From positions 136,167 to 200,166 of the forward strand of contig CAKRGX010000002.1 in NCBI GenBank assembly GCA_934338065.1: a DNA stretch of 64,000 bases. The letters are read 5' to 3'. Below, piece by piece: positions 36,612-46,270 of the stretch. Made by a program: the position numbers and the translations under genes. The notes under the pieces were generated by a model that searched no databases, had not been told where the DNA came from, and saw nothing but the letters and a program-made list of their open reading frames with translations. The first letter of the stretch is position 1; every line of letters begins with the position of its first letter. This DNA comes from an uncultured Eubacterium sp. GTDB lineage: Bacteria > Bacillota > Clostridia > Lachnospirales > Lachnospiraceae.

Positions 36612-37523
36612 TTATAACAATCCGGTGCTAAAATAACGTTCCATTCGGTCTGCCAGAATCGTTGCGATGCGAATGTCTTTTCCATACTTCTTCGTTATCT
36701 CTCTGGCTGCCCACACATTTGCCCCTGAAGAAGTTCCACACAAAAGCCCCTGGACTCTGGCCAATTCTCTCGTCATCGCAATCGCATCTTCATCCGTTAC
36801 TTCGACTACATCATCGATCAGTGCCGTATCCAGAACTGCCGGAATAAATCCATCACCAATCCCCTGTATACTGTGAAGTCCCGGTTCATGTCCAAGTAAT
36901 GCGGATACATTCTTCGGCTCAACAGCTACTACTTTCAGATCCGGATTTTTCTCTTTAAGATACTTTCCTATCCCCTGCAGCGTTCCGCCACTGCCCAGCC
37001 CGGAAACAAAAACATCAACCTTTTTATCCATCTGTTCATATAACTCAACTGCAGTAGTACAGTAGTGTATATCCGGATTATCCGGATTTTCAAACTGCTG
37101 AGGTAAAAAACAGTTGCCGATTTCTTTTACCAGTTGTTCTGCCTTTTTTACTGAACCTCCAATACTCAGTTCCGGTGGAGTCAGAACAAGTTCCGCTCCC
37201 AGAGAGTGAATGATCTTCTTACGCTCCTCACTCATGTTTTCAGGCATTACAATAATAACCCGGTATCCTTTACGTACACCAACAAACGCCAGACCAATGC
37301 CAGTATTACCGCTTGTCGGCTCTACAATTGTCATCCCCGGACGCAGTGTTCCTTTTTTTTCGGCCTGTTCTATCATATTTTTTGCCACACGGTCTTTAAT
37401 GCTTCCTCCCGGATTAAGAAATTCCGCTTTGGCAAATAAATGAAGCCCTGTTGTTCCTTCCAGATTGATCAGGGGTGTGTCCCCGATCAGATCAATAACA
37501 TTATCATAAACCATTTTTACCAT
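36612..37523 (-). CDS. cysK: Cysteine synthase
   Basis: O-acetylserine sulfhydrylase, 303 residues, PLP-dependent: the Schiff-base Lys43 in PGGSIKDRVAKN, PTSGNTGIG (substrate loop), GSGGTLQGIG (phosphate-binding) and GTSSGAN near the end. It makes cysteine from O-acetylserine and sulfide. It sits between ABC exporter genes and an envelope hydrolase, 27 nt after the ABC gene, an odd place for a biosynthetic gene. Two ATGs are possible (37523, 37514); AAGGG fits the first. Confidence 0.94.
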   Translation of the reverse strand: MVKMVYDNVIDLIGDTPLINLEGTTGLHLFAKAEFLNPGGSIKDRVAKNMIEQAEKKGTLRPGMTIVEPTSGNTGIGLAFVGVRKGYRVIIVMPENMSEERKKIIHSLGAELVLTPPELSIGGSVKKAEQLVKEIGNCFLPQQFENPDNPDIHYCTTAVELYEQMDKKVDVFVSGLGSGGTLQGIGKYLKEKNPDLKVVAVEPKNVSALLGHEPGLHSIQGIGDGFIPAVLDTALIDDVVEVTDEDAIAMTRELARVQGLLCGTSSGANVWAAREITKKYGKDIRIATILADRMERYFSTGLL

Positions 37524-37550
37524 ATCCTTTCCCTTATTATTTGAACTCTG

Positions 37551-39284
37551 TTATGCCCACTGAGCATCATATAGTTTCTTATAGAATCCACCTTTTTCCA
37601 ATAATTCTTTGTGGTTACCCTGCTCTACGATCTTACCAGCTCTCATGACAAGTATAACATCTGCTTCCTGGATTGTAGATAACCGGTGTGCCACGATAAA
37701 ACTGGTTCGCCCCTGCATCATCTTATGAAAGGCGCGTTGAATCTTTATCTCGGTACGTGTATCAATAGAAGATGTCGCCTCATCGAGAATCAGCATAGGC
37801 GGCAGACACAGCATAACACGGGTAATACATAGCAGTTGCTTCTGTCCGGCTGACAGATTTCCTCCATCTTCTCCTATGATTGTATCATATCCTTGTGGCA
37901 ATCGTTTGATAAAACTGTGTGCATGACTAGCTTTTGCAGCCTCAATAATTTCTTCCATGTCTGCATCCGGGCGCCCCATTGCTATATTATCTCGGACCGT
38001 TCCCTTTTTCAACCATGTTTCCTGCAAAACCATTCCATAATTTTCCCGAAGTGAGTTACGTGTAATCTCACGGATATCATGGCCACTCACACATATCTTT
38101 CCTTTTTTCACATCATAGAAACGCATTAACAGGTTGATCAATGTCGTTTTGCCACATCCGGTCGGTCCAACAACCGCCACACGCTGTCCCGGCTGAACTT
38201 TCAGATTAAAATGCTCGATCAGCGACTGATCCGGCTCATAAGAAAAGTAGACATCTTCTATCTCCACCGTTCCATCCGCTTTCTTTAATTCCACAGCAGT
38301 GTCTGCATCCGGTTCTTCCACCGGCTGTTCGATCAATTCCAGAACACGCCCGGCACAGGCAACAGCATTCTGCAATTCAGTCACCACTCCTGATATTTCA
38401 TTAAACGGTTTCGTATATTGGTTAGCATATGTCAGAAAACACGAAAGCTGTCCAACCGAAATTCCTCCTTTTACGGCATAAAAAGCACCAAAAACACCTA
38501 CACTTGCGTATACCAGACTATTGATAAAACGAGTCGATGGGTTTGTTATAGAAGAGAAAAAGATACCTTTTAATGAGCAGTCACGCAGCCGCTCATTGAT
38601 CTCGTCAAACTGTTCCTGTGTTTCTTCTTCTCGCCCAAACGCCTGCACAACTTTCTGATTACCAAGCATCTCTTCGATCAAAGCGGTCTGCTCTCCTCTT
38701 GTCTCAGACTGTAAGCGGAACATCTGATAAGTCCTTTTGGCAATAAAACTTGCCACAAATAAAGAAAGCGGTGTGATTACAACAACAATAAGTGCGATCG
38801 GTACATTTACGGAAAGCATAAATCCTAATGTTCCCAGTATAGTAATAATACCGGTGAATAACTGGGTAAATCCCATAAGCAGACCATCGGCAAATTGATC
38901 CGCATCAGCAATAACCCGGCTCACTATCTCACCATAAGGATGACTGTCAATATAGCTGAGAGGGAGACGTTCAATCCGTTGAAATGCATCATTACGAATG
39001 TCACGGACAACACAATAGGTAATTTTATTATTACACACATTCATGATCCACTGTGCTGCAACCGTAAACCCGATTGCTAAAGCAATTTTTTTGCATATAG
39101 TAAAAACAGCATCAAAGTCAACCTGTCCTTTCCCGACAATGTTATCAATCGCATATCCGGTCAGAATAGGAATGTACAACGTAAGAGCTACTGTCACCAT
39201 GGCTAACACTAGAGACAAAATAAGATAAAGCCAGTATCGCTTAATATATCGTAAAACCTTACGGATCGTTTCTTTCTGTGACAT
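37551..39284 (-). CDS. ABC exporter half-transporter B (catalytic half of a heterodimer)
   Basis: A 577-residue type IV ABC half-transporter: six membrane helices in the first about 310 residues and an ATPase domain with Walker A GPTGCGKTT, Walker B LILDEATSSID (catalytic Glu kept) and the switch His in VAHRLSTI. Its signature is NLSAGQKQ instead of LSGGQ. Its start directly abuts the stop of the preceding partner (TAAATG). The pair matches the heterodimeric exporters of the BmrCD/LmrCD type, with this half providing the good Walker B and the worn signature. Confidence 0.93.
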   Translation of the reverse strand: MSQKETIRKVLRYIKRYWLYLILSLVLAMVTVALTLYIPILTGYAIDNIVGKGQVDFDAVFTICKKIALAIGFTVAAQWIMNVCNNKITYCVVRDIRNDAFQRIERLPLSYIDSHPYGEIVSRVIADADQFADGLLMGFTQLFTGIITILGTLGFMLSVNVPIALIVVVITPLSLFVASFIAKRTYQMFRLQSETRGEQTALIEEMLGNQKVVQAFGREEETQEQFDEINERLRDCSLKGIFFSSITNPSTRFINSLVYASVGVFGAFYAVKGGISVGQLSCFLTYANQYTKPFNEISGVVTELQNAVACAGRVLELIEQPVEEPDADTAVELKKADGTVEIEDVYFSYEPDQSLIEHFNLKVQPGQRVAVVGPTGCGKTTLINLLMRFYDVKKGKICVSGHDIREITRNSLRENYGMVLQETWLKKGTVRDNIAMGRPDADMEEIIEAAKASHAHSFIKRLPQGYDTIIGEDGGNLSAGQKQLLCITRVMLCLPPMLILDEATSSIDTRTEIKIQRAFHKMMQGRTSFIVAHRLSTIQEADVILVMRAGKIVEQGNHKELLEKGGFYKKLYDAQWA

Positions 39285-41012
39285 TTAGCGAGTCCCCTTT
39301 CCATATTGAGATTCATAGATCTCCTTGTATACTTCACAGTTGTCGATTAACTGTTCATGCGTTCCCATTCCCACGATCAATCCATCATCCAGCACAACGA
39401 TCTTATCTGCCCCACGGACGGATGCCGCACGCTGAGAAACGATAAATAACGTCATATCCGATAATTCTGTCCGGATTGACTGACGCAGTCTAGCATCTGT
39501 CGCATAATCAAGAGCGGATGCACTATCATCCAGAATAAGGATCTCCGGTCTTCCCACAAGTGCCCTTGCAATCGCCAGACGCTGCCGCTGTCCGCCGGAG
39601 AAATTCCTTCCCTCCTGTTCAACCAGTTCATCAAGACCATTCTTCTTACCTTTTACAACCTCTTCTGCCTGTGCAATTCTCAGTGCCTGCCACATTTCAT
39701 CTTCTGTAGCATCTTTCTTTCCCCAAAGCAGATTACTGCGTATCGTTCCATGAAACAATACCGACTTCTGCAGAACAATTCCTATCTTTTTTCGCAGTTT
39801 CTTCAGATCCCATTGCTGAACAGGCACACCATCAATCTTCAGGATTCCCTCGGTTATGTCATAAAATCTTGGCAAAAGATGTACCAGTGATGTTTTACCG
39901 GAACCTGTACCGCCAATAATACCAATCGTCTCTCCACGTTTCACCGTCAGATTAATTCCCGACAGAGAGTTTTCTGATACCCCCGGATAAGCAAGCGCCA
40001 CCTGGGAAAATTCCACGACTGTCCCAGTCTCTGTTAATGCCTCTTCCGGTTCCGAAACCTCTGCCAGCCCGGGCTGGCGTTCAAATATCTCCTGAATACG
40101 GTTACCACATGCAACCGCTTTATTTACATTTACGATCAGATTGGCCAGTTTTACAAGTTCCACCAGTATCTGTGACATATAATTCACCAGGGCAACCAAT
40201 TCTCCCTGTGTAATCCATCCTCCATCTACATGGACCGCACCAATCCAAAGAAGGAAGATAACCGACCCATTTATAATAATATACGTAATTGGATTCATAA
40301 GTGCCGCGATTCGTCCAACCGACATCTGTACACGATTGAGTTGTTTGTTCTCATCACGAAAACTCTCCCGTTCCTCCTGCTGCTTATTAAACGCCCGTAA
40401 GACTCTGGCTCCTGTCAGATTTTCTCTTGTTCTCCCCAACAGTTGGTCCAGACATGCCTGAACTTTTTTATACAGAGGTATACTTAACAACATAACACCA
40501 AATACAACTATTGATAACAATGGGATTGCTATTACAAAAACTAACGCTGCTTTTACATCAATGGTAAATGCCATGATCATCGCACCAAATACGATAATCG
40601 GAGATCGCAAAAACAATCGTAAAACAAGATTCACACCGGCCTGTACCTGATTCACATCACTTGTCATCCGGGTAATCATCGTCGATGTTCCGATTTCATC
40701 TATATCTCCAAACGACAGTTTCTGCATATGCGCAAACAACTCAGACTTTAATTTGGCAGAAAAGCCAACAGCGGCTTTTGCAGCAAAAAACTGGGCCGTC
40801 AGAGCAGCCGATAACCCTATCATAGCAAGCAGAACCAGTACACCACCCATCTTTCCAATATATGCATAATCTTTATTCAGGATACCCCGGTCAATAATAG
40901 CTGCCATGACAAGCGGTACAAATAATTCAAACATAGCCTCTAAAAGCTTAAAAAGAGGTGCTAATATCGATTCTTTCCGATAATCTTTTAAAAAACGCAA
41001 TAATTTCTTCAT
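39285..41012 (-). CDS. ABC exporter half-transporter A (degenerate half of a heterodimer)
   Basis: A 575-residue half-transporter with an N-terminal six-helix domain. Its ATPase domain has Walker A GGTGSGKTS and a canonical FSGGQRQR signature, but Walker B reads ILILDDSASALD (Asp in place of catalytic Glu) and the switch His is Gln in IVSQRAAS. Together with the LSAGQ signature of the partner this makes one degenerate ATP site, as in known heterodimeric drug or peptide exporters. GGGAGG precedes the ATG. Confidence 0.93.
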   Translation of the reverse strand: MKKLLRFLKDYRKESILAPLFKLLEAMFELFVPLVMAAIIDRGILNKDYAYIGKMGGVLVLLAMIGLSAALTAQFFAAKAAVGFSAKLKSELFAHMQKLSFGDIDEIGTSTMITRMTSDVNQVQAGVNLVLRLFLRSPIIVFGAMIMAFTIDVKAALVFVIAIPLLSIVVFGVMLLSIPLYKKVQACLDQLLGRTRENLTGARVLRAFNKQQEERESFRDENKQLNRVQMSVGRIAALMNPITYIIINGSVIFLLWIGAVHVDGGWITQGELVALVNYMSQILVELVKLANLIVNVNKAVACGNRIQEIFERQPGLAEVSEPEEALTETGTVVEFSQVALAYPGVSENSLSGINLTVKRGETIGIIGGTGSGKTSLVHLLPRFYDITEGILKIDGVPVQQWDLKKLRKKIGIVLQKSVLFHGTIRSNLLWGKKDATEDEMWQALRIAQAEEVVKGKKNGLDELVEQEGRNFSGGQRQRLAIARALVGRPEILILDDSASALDYATDARLRQSIRTELSDMTLFIVSQRAASVRGADKIVVLDDGLIVGMGTHEQLIDNCEVYKEIYESQYGKGTR

Positions 41013-41030
41013 GTTTTCCTCCCTCGATTA

Positions 41031-43226
41031 TTATACTACACCAGCCCCGCCACTCTGCATTTCCAATTGGGCTTTTACCAGACGGTAATACATCCCTTTC
41101 TTCGCCAGAAGTTCTTTGTGCGAGCCAATCTCCGCAATCCGGTGGCCATCAATAACAATCAGCCGGTCAGCATTCTGAAGTGTAGACAGACGGTGTGCAA
41201 TCGCAAATGTCGTACATCCATCTGTTAACCGGTCCAATGCCTGTTGTATCATAAACTCACTCTCTGTATCAAGGCTTGCCGTCGCCTCATCCAGGATCAG
41301 AAGATGTGGTTTATTTAAGATTGCTCTGGCAATCGCAATACGCTGTCGTTCTCCACCGGATAGGCTATATCCTTTCTCTCCCACGTACGTATTATACCCA
41401 TCCGGGGTCTTTGATATGAACTCATGCGCATTTGCCATCTTAGCGGCCAGAATAACCTCTTCCAGGGTCGCATCAGGTCTTGAAAAACGGATGTTATTCA
41501 AGATCGTACCGGTAAATAAAAAGGTCTCCTGCAGCACAACTCCAATCTGCCTGTGAAAACGCTCCGAGCGTATCTCTTTGATGTCATGGCCATCAATAAG
41601 GAGCTGCCCGTCATCCACCTCGTAAAGGCGCATAATCAGATTGATCAATGTAGATTTCCCCGTTCCCGATGCCCCCACAATGCCAATCATCTCACCCTTG
41701 TTTATCGTCAGATTCACATCCTCCAAAACCGGCTGGTAAGATTTATATCCAAAAGTAGCATGTCGAAATTCTATCTCACCCTGCAGTTCCAGATCTACCG
41801 GGTTGTCGACATCCTCAATAAATGGTTCCTGCGCCATGACATCATTAATGCGTTCCAGACTGCTGATCAGATTGATCAGTTCTCTCGGCATATTGGTCAT
41901 CCAGTTAAGGTACATATACAATAGTTGTGTATAGGTAATAAACTGGAGAAGTTCTCCCGTTGTCATTGTTCCACCGAACACATCAAGACCTCCAATATAT
42001 ATCACAAGAAAAACACCAGCTCCCATCAGCAGACTGATCATAGGGAAAAAAGCAGCCCAAAAAACTTCATTTCTCGTCTGCACCCGGCAGTATTCTTCTG
42101 AAAGTTCATCGAACTTCTTTCTCTCCGCTTCTTCTTTGCCATATGACTTCACAACACGCATGCCGGAAATCACATCCTGAAGATTACTATTAACATCATC
42201 GCTCTTTTTCATCTGTAAGTGAAAACGCCGATGAATATTTTTTCGAAAACCATAGGTAACAAATACAGCGATTGGAATAAAGATAAAAGTAAGCAGAGCC
42301 AGCTTTACATTGAGTGCCAGCATAAATATAATATCGCAGGCAAAAATAAAACATACCGTAAACATATTACAGAATGTGCGTTCCATAAATTCGCGTATTT
42401 TCCCTGTATCATATACAATCCGGTTCATCAATTCACCCGGACGCCGGTCATTGATAAACCCCAGTGAAAGGACCTGTATTTTTGCAAAAAGCTGTTCCCG
42501 CAGATCCTTGGCGATCGTTGCCCCTAACACCGTACAATAATAACTTTTTAATATATTAATGATTACAATTCCAACACTTAAAGCAAACATAATGCCCAAA
42601 CAGATAAACGCAACTCCCATACCACCTTTTCCCTTTGTCAATACATCATCAACCAGATGTTTCTGTATCTCCGGATTTAACAAAGTCACTACTGCAGCCA
42701 GGATCATTAATGCAATAATGCCATAAAACCGTTTGTGATAGGGCTTTGCCATTCTTAAGAAGGTACGCCAGAATCCACCTTCCTTTGAGCAATGTGGGCA
42801 GTATTTTGTCCCTGGAATTGCTCTGCCACAAACGGGACAGATCTTTTCATACTCGGAACTAACTACTTCCTCATCTCTCCCGGAAGCCAGAATGTGAATT
42901 CCTCTGGCAATATAGGCATAACGTGACAAATGCCTGGCAGAATAATGTACCACATGCTGCATAACTCCTTCATATTCGATTACCAGAAGTCCACCGCCTA
43001 TTTTTGCCTCTGCCTTTACATGCCGGCACTTAGCAACATCATATGTTTTTATCAACTGTCCCTCATAAAACAAAAGCAGCCGTTTGGTTGTTACGACAAA
43101 ATAAGAGTTTGATAACCAGTTTCCTTCCTCCGTAATATCATACGGAACAGCATAATATATCTTTTCTTTTTCTTCCAGACCGATCTGCTGTTCAATCGTT
43201 TCCGGCAAATCATATTTCAATATCAT
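41031..43226 (-). CDS. ABC half-transporter with N-terminal regulatory domain and zinc ribbon (2)
   Basis: 731 residues: an N-terminal PH-like or beta domain (1-120, with VVTTKRLLLFYEGQ), a zinc ribbon CPVC-GRAIPGTKY-CPHC near 130-147, six helices, and a full ATPase domain (GASGTGKST, LSGGERQR, ILDEATASLD, AHRLSTL), all canonical. It follows the DUF1854 gene by 14 nt. Its partner is probably the similar 780-residue protein. The N-terminal part is absent from ordinary exporters. Confidence 0.9.
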   Translation of the reverse strand: MILKYDLPETIEQQIGLEEKEKIYYAVPYDITEEGNWLSNSYFVVTTKRLLLFYEGQLIKTYDVAKCRHVKAEAKIGGGLLVIEYEGVMQHVVHYSARHLSRYAYIARGIHILASGRDEEVVSSEYEKICPVCGRAIPGTKYCPHCSKEGGFWRTFLRMAKPYHKRFYGIIALMILAAVVTLLNPEIQKHLVDDVLTKGKGGMGVAFICLGIMFALSVGIVIINILKSYYCTVLGATIAKDLREQLFAKIQVLSLGFINDRRPGELMNRIVYDTGKIREFMERTFCNMFTVCFIFACDIIFMLALNVKLALLTFIFIPIAVFVTYGFRKNIHRRFHLQMKKSDDVNSNLQDVISGMRVVKSYGKEEAERKKFDELSEEYCRVQTRNEVFWAAFFPMISLLMGAGVFLVIYIGGLDVFGGTMTTGELLQFITYTQLLYMYLNWMTNMPRELINLISSLERINDVMAQEPFIEDVDNPVDLELQGEIEFRHATFGYKSYQPVLEDVNLTINKGEMIGIVGASGTGKSTLINLIMRLYEVDDGQLLIDGHDIKEIRSERFHRQIGVVLQETFLFTGTILNNIRFSRPDATLEEVILAAKMANAHEFISKTPDGYNTYVGEKGYSLSGGERQRIAIARAILNKPHLLILDEATASLDTESEFMIQQALDRLTDGCTTFAIAHRLSTLQNADRLIVIDGHRIAEIGSHKELLAKKGMYYRLVKAQLEMQSGGAGVV

Positions 43227-43240
43227 AATTCGTACTCCTC

Positions 43241-43783
43241 TTATAAGAACAAATCCAACTTGCGCTGCTCTTTTGATGTCAACGCAAACACATCCCGGAT
43301 CTCAAAACGGTTTTCATCAAGATCAGTAATAAGCAGCCGGCTGTCGGACAACCGTACAACTGCATTTCCTCCCATATTGATTGTAAAACGACATTCGCCC
43401 CGATCGGTAAGAACATGAAAATAGGCATATCCATATTCATCTTTAATATCTATAATTTTCTCAATCACCGGAGTAAAATAATGAAGATTCAGTTGTTCAT
43501 CCAGCATCTTCCGGGTATCCTTATCTACCTCTTTCATACTGGCAATAACACCGATTTCTTTAGAGCGCTCCTCCACGGTACGGAGGGAGATAAAACGATC
43601 CGGATCCGTAAAAGGAAATAGCCGGATTACCTGTATCCTCTCCCATACTCTGCCATCATATTCCAAACGTACAAAGCCTCCCTCTGTCCGGGAAAATTTT
43701 GCATTATCTTTTGTTATATAACGAAGCGATGTCATTTCATCAACTTCCTGAGACATCTGCTGAATCGTACTATGATCACTCAT
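43241..43783 (-). CDS. DUF1854 protein
   Basis: A soluble 180-residue protein with the DUF1854 pattern: VIRLFPFTDPDRFISLRT, EIGVIASM, HYFTPVIEKI, HVLTDRGECRFTINMGG, RLLITDLDENRFEIRDV. In proteobacteria DUF1854 genes lie next to ABC transporters of cyanophycin loci (annotation name as I recall it). Here it lies exactly between two such transporters. ATG 43783 has GGAGG 8 nt upstream and overlaps the preceding stop by 8 bp. Function unknown; likely a transporter subunit. Confidence 0.85.
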   Translation of the reverse strand: MSDHSTIQQMSQEVDEMTSLRYITKDNAKFSRTEGGFVRLEYDGRVWERIQVIRLFPFTDPDRFISLRTVEERSKEIGVIASMKEVDKDTRKMLDEQLNLHYFTPVIEKIIDIKDEYGYAYFHVLTDRGECRFTINMGGNAVVRLSDSRLLITDLDENRFEIRDVFALTSKEQRKLDLFL

Positions 43784-46118
43784 TCTCAAGTCCTCCTTTT
43801 AAAGCCAGAGACTTCGTCTGCAGCTCCATTAGTTTATAATAAATACCTTTTCTGGATTCCAGTTCCGGTTGTGTTCCTTCTTCCACAATTCTTCCACCAT
43901 CAATAACAACCAGACGATCTGCGTCACGCAGCGTAGAAAGACGATGCGCGATCGATAACGTTGTTCTTCCTTTGACCAGATATTGTAATGACTGTTGTAT
44001 TGCTTTTTCTGTCTCCGTATCAACACTGGCTGTTGCTTCATCCAGTATCAGAATCTTAGGATCTGCCAGTATCGCTCTTGCTATTGAAATGCGCTGCTTT
44101 TCGCCACCGGACAGATCCTTTCCTGATGCACCGATCACGGTGTCATAACCATCCGGCATATTAGAGATAAATTCATGCGCACTTGCGAGAATAGCCGCCC
44201 GTATAATGTCCTCCCTCGTTGCATCAGGATTGGCATAAGCAATGTTATCCGCTACCGTCCCCATAAAAATGTAGGTATCCTGAGACACCATTGCCACATT
44301 ACGGCGCAGATCGTAGAAAGCAAGTTTGCGAACGTCAATACCATCGATTGATATCGTGCCCTCATCTGCATCATACAAACGGGAGATCAAATTAACCAGC
44401 GTAGTTTTACCGGCACCGGATCGTCCTACAATTCCTAATACTTCTCCTGCTTTCACATGAAGAGAAATATCCTTTAATACCGGATTATTCACATCATAAC
44501 CAAACGTCACATGATCCAGGCAAATATCCCCTTTGGGTTCCTTAAGTGCAATCGGATCTTCTGCTTCCTGAATATCCGGAATGGCGTCCATGATCTCAAA
44601 CATTCTCTGCGCCGAGTTAATGCTGTCCGACCACAAATGAAACACGCGTGAAAAAAAGTTCATTGGTCCATTCAATTGCCCCACGTACCCGACAAAAGTT
44701 ATCAGTACACCAAGTTCCACACTTCCGGTTGTCATAAGGAGAAAAACACCCAGTATCCACACCCAGATATTAGATATTTCCTGTACAAGATTATACAATA
44801 TGGTAAACCGGTTATTATATTTAACAATTCGGATCTCTGCATCACGCAGACGCTCGTTCGGAGTGGTAAACCGTTCATTCTCCGGCTGCTGCTGTCCAAA
44901 TGCTTTGACAACCCGCGCACCAGTCAGATTATCGTTTACTTTGCTGTTCACACTCCTCTCAGCACGATGACGTCTTCCAAATAAACTCCATAATTTCGGT
45001 TTTAATTTCACACTCATAATAACTAATAACGGAAGCAGGATGCAGGCAGCCAATGCCAGTTTCCAATTCAGGCGGAACATAACGGTAAACGAGGCAATGA
45101 TGGTAAAGCCATGAACAAATATGTACGGAAATCCATCCAGAAAAAAGTTCGTTACATGCTCTGCATCACTCAGCACACGCGTCATCAGGCTTCCTGTCTG
45201 TTTGCTTGTAAAAAAACCAATCGACAAACGCCCCAGAGAAGCAAAGACATCCTGTTTCATATCACGAATTGTCGAAGCAACGATACGTGCCATGAACGTT
45301 CCCTGCAGAATGGCTACCGCCTGCTGTACCAGCTTCGACAACAGCATAACTATAACAAGCAGTAACAGAGCAAGACTGTACCGCCCAGCCAGACCAAAAC
45401 GCTCATAAAACACCGGATCTTTTGCCAATACCTGATCATACAATACCGTACCGCTTAAATACGGCCAGATCAGATTGAGTGCAGCGGCTGCAAAGTAACA
45501 CAAAAAGAGTACGATAAACTGACACCGGTAACGCCAAAAGTACTTTATCGTCCGAAAAAATATCGAGCGTTTATTCATGCACTTCGGACATATCTTTCTT
45601 TTTGGATCCGGATACATCGTCCCACACTTAGGACAATACTCCGCTTTTTCATCCTGAATATCCGCAGATGATTCTACCTCCTCTGCTTCATCCGGATATT
45701 TTTTGATCTGATTGTAACTTTTTCGAAACAAATTCATCTGCTCTAAATAAAGATTTGTCAATGCTGCCAACCTCTCTGAGCTGCCCTTGTGTTCAACGGT
45801 AACAAGGTTAGTAGCAATCTGGCGTTCCACCCGCATATGAGCAGTATCTTCTAATGGCAGCAACCGGAATGCATACTCCAATGTATCCTCGCTATATATC
45901 ATATCCTGCGTCTTGGTTCCACGAAAATATCTGGTCTGGCTTCCTATCGACTCACTGGTAACTACTCCCAGTTCCTTTGCCGTCAAAAACAAATATCCAC
46001 TTATATATTCACTATCAAAGGATAAGTCCGTCGGACACACATCCAGAATATCATCTTTTTTGATGCCGTACCCCTGCAGCATCGTCATAACTCTGTCTGG
46101 TAACTGATTTTTCTTCAC
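43776..46118 (-). CDS. ABC half-transporter with N-terminal regulatory domain and zinc ribbon (1)
   Basis: 780 residues: an N-terminal domain (1-150) followed by an acidic linker, a zinc ribbon CPKC-GTMYPDPKRKI-CPKC near 167-185, six helices, and a complete ATPase domain (GRSGAGKTT, LSGGEKQR, ILDEATASVD, AHRLSTL). The start is GTG with AAAGGGG about 10 nt before. It is the first gene behind a strong promoter. Together with the 731-residue paralogue and DUF1854 it forms a three-gene unit. Confidence 0.9.
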   Translation of the reverse strand: MKKNQLPDRVMTMLQGYGIKKDDILDVCPTDLSFDSEYISGYLFLTAKELGVVTSESIGSQTRYFRGTKTQDMIYSEDTLEYAFRLLPLEDTAHMRVERQIATNLVTVEHKGSSERLAALTNLYLEQMNLFRKSYNQIKKYPDEAEEVESSADIQDEKAEYCPKCGTMYPDPKRKICPKCMNKRSIFFRTIKYFWRYRCQFIVLFLCYFAAAALNLIWPYLSGTVLYDQVLAKDPVFYERFGLAGRYSLALLLLVIVMLLSKLVQQAVAILQGTFMARIVASTIRDMKQDVFASLGRLSIGFFTSKQTGSLMTRVLSDAEHVTNFFLDGFPYIFVHGFTIIASFTVMFRLNWKLALAACILLPLLVIMSVKLKPKLWSLFGRRHRAERSVNSKVNDNLTGARVVKAFGQQQPENERFTTPNERLRDAEIRIVKYNNRFTILYNLVQEISNIWVWILGVFLLMTTGSVELGVLITFVGYVGQLNGPMNFFSRVFHLWSDSINSAQRMFEIMDAIPDIQEAEDPIALKEPKGDICLDHVTFGYDVNNPVLKDISLHVKAGEVLGIVGRSGAGKTTLVNLISRLYDADEGTISIDGIDVRKLAFYDLRRNVAMVSQDTYIFMGTVADNIAYANPDATREDIIRAAILASAHEFISNMPDGYDTVIGASGKDLSGGEKQRISIARAILADPKILILDEATASVDTETEKAIQQSLQYLVKGRTTLSIAHRLSTLRDADRLVVIDGGRIVEEGTQPELESRKGIYYKLMELQTKSLALKGGLENE

Positions 46119-46159
46119 TTTCAGTTTCCCCTTTCCTTTTCTTAATCCAATATCTTTTC

Positions 46160-46188
46160 ATTATAACCAAAATATATGCTGTTGTCTA
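46160..46188 (-). promoter_or_regulatory. Promoter of the ABC/DUF1854 operon
   Basis: TAGACA and a perfect TATAAT are 17 bp apart on the minus strand, 40 bp before the first ABC gene and just behind the tetR terminator. Confidence 0.8.
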
Positions 46189-46197
46189 TTTATAACG

Positions 46198-46240
46198 AAA
46201 AAAAATCTCATAAATGACAGGTGTCTGTCATTTATGAGAT
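46198..46240 (-). terminator. Rho-independent terminator after tetR
   Basis: A perfect 16-bp stem, ATCTCATAAATGACAG and its complement, has a 4-nt loop and runs into eight Ts on the minus strand. Confidence 0.95.
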
Positions 46241-46270
46241 ATAAAAACTATCGTTTAACTTTCCAATGTA

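Noticed and set aside
41031..46118. The two long ABC proteins as peptidase-containing bacteriocin exporters
   Set aside because: The N-terminal extensions lack a C39 peptidase Cys/His pattern; they contain a beta-type domain and a zinc ribbon instead.
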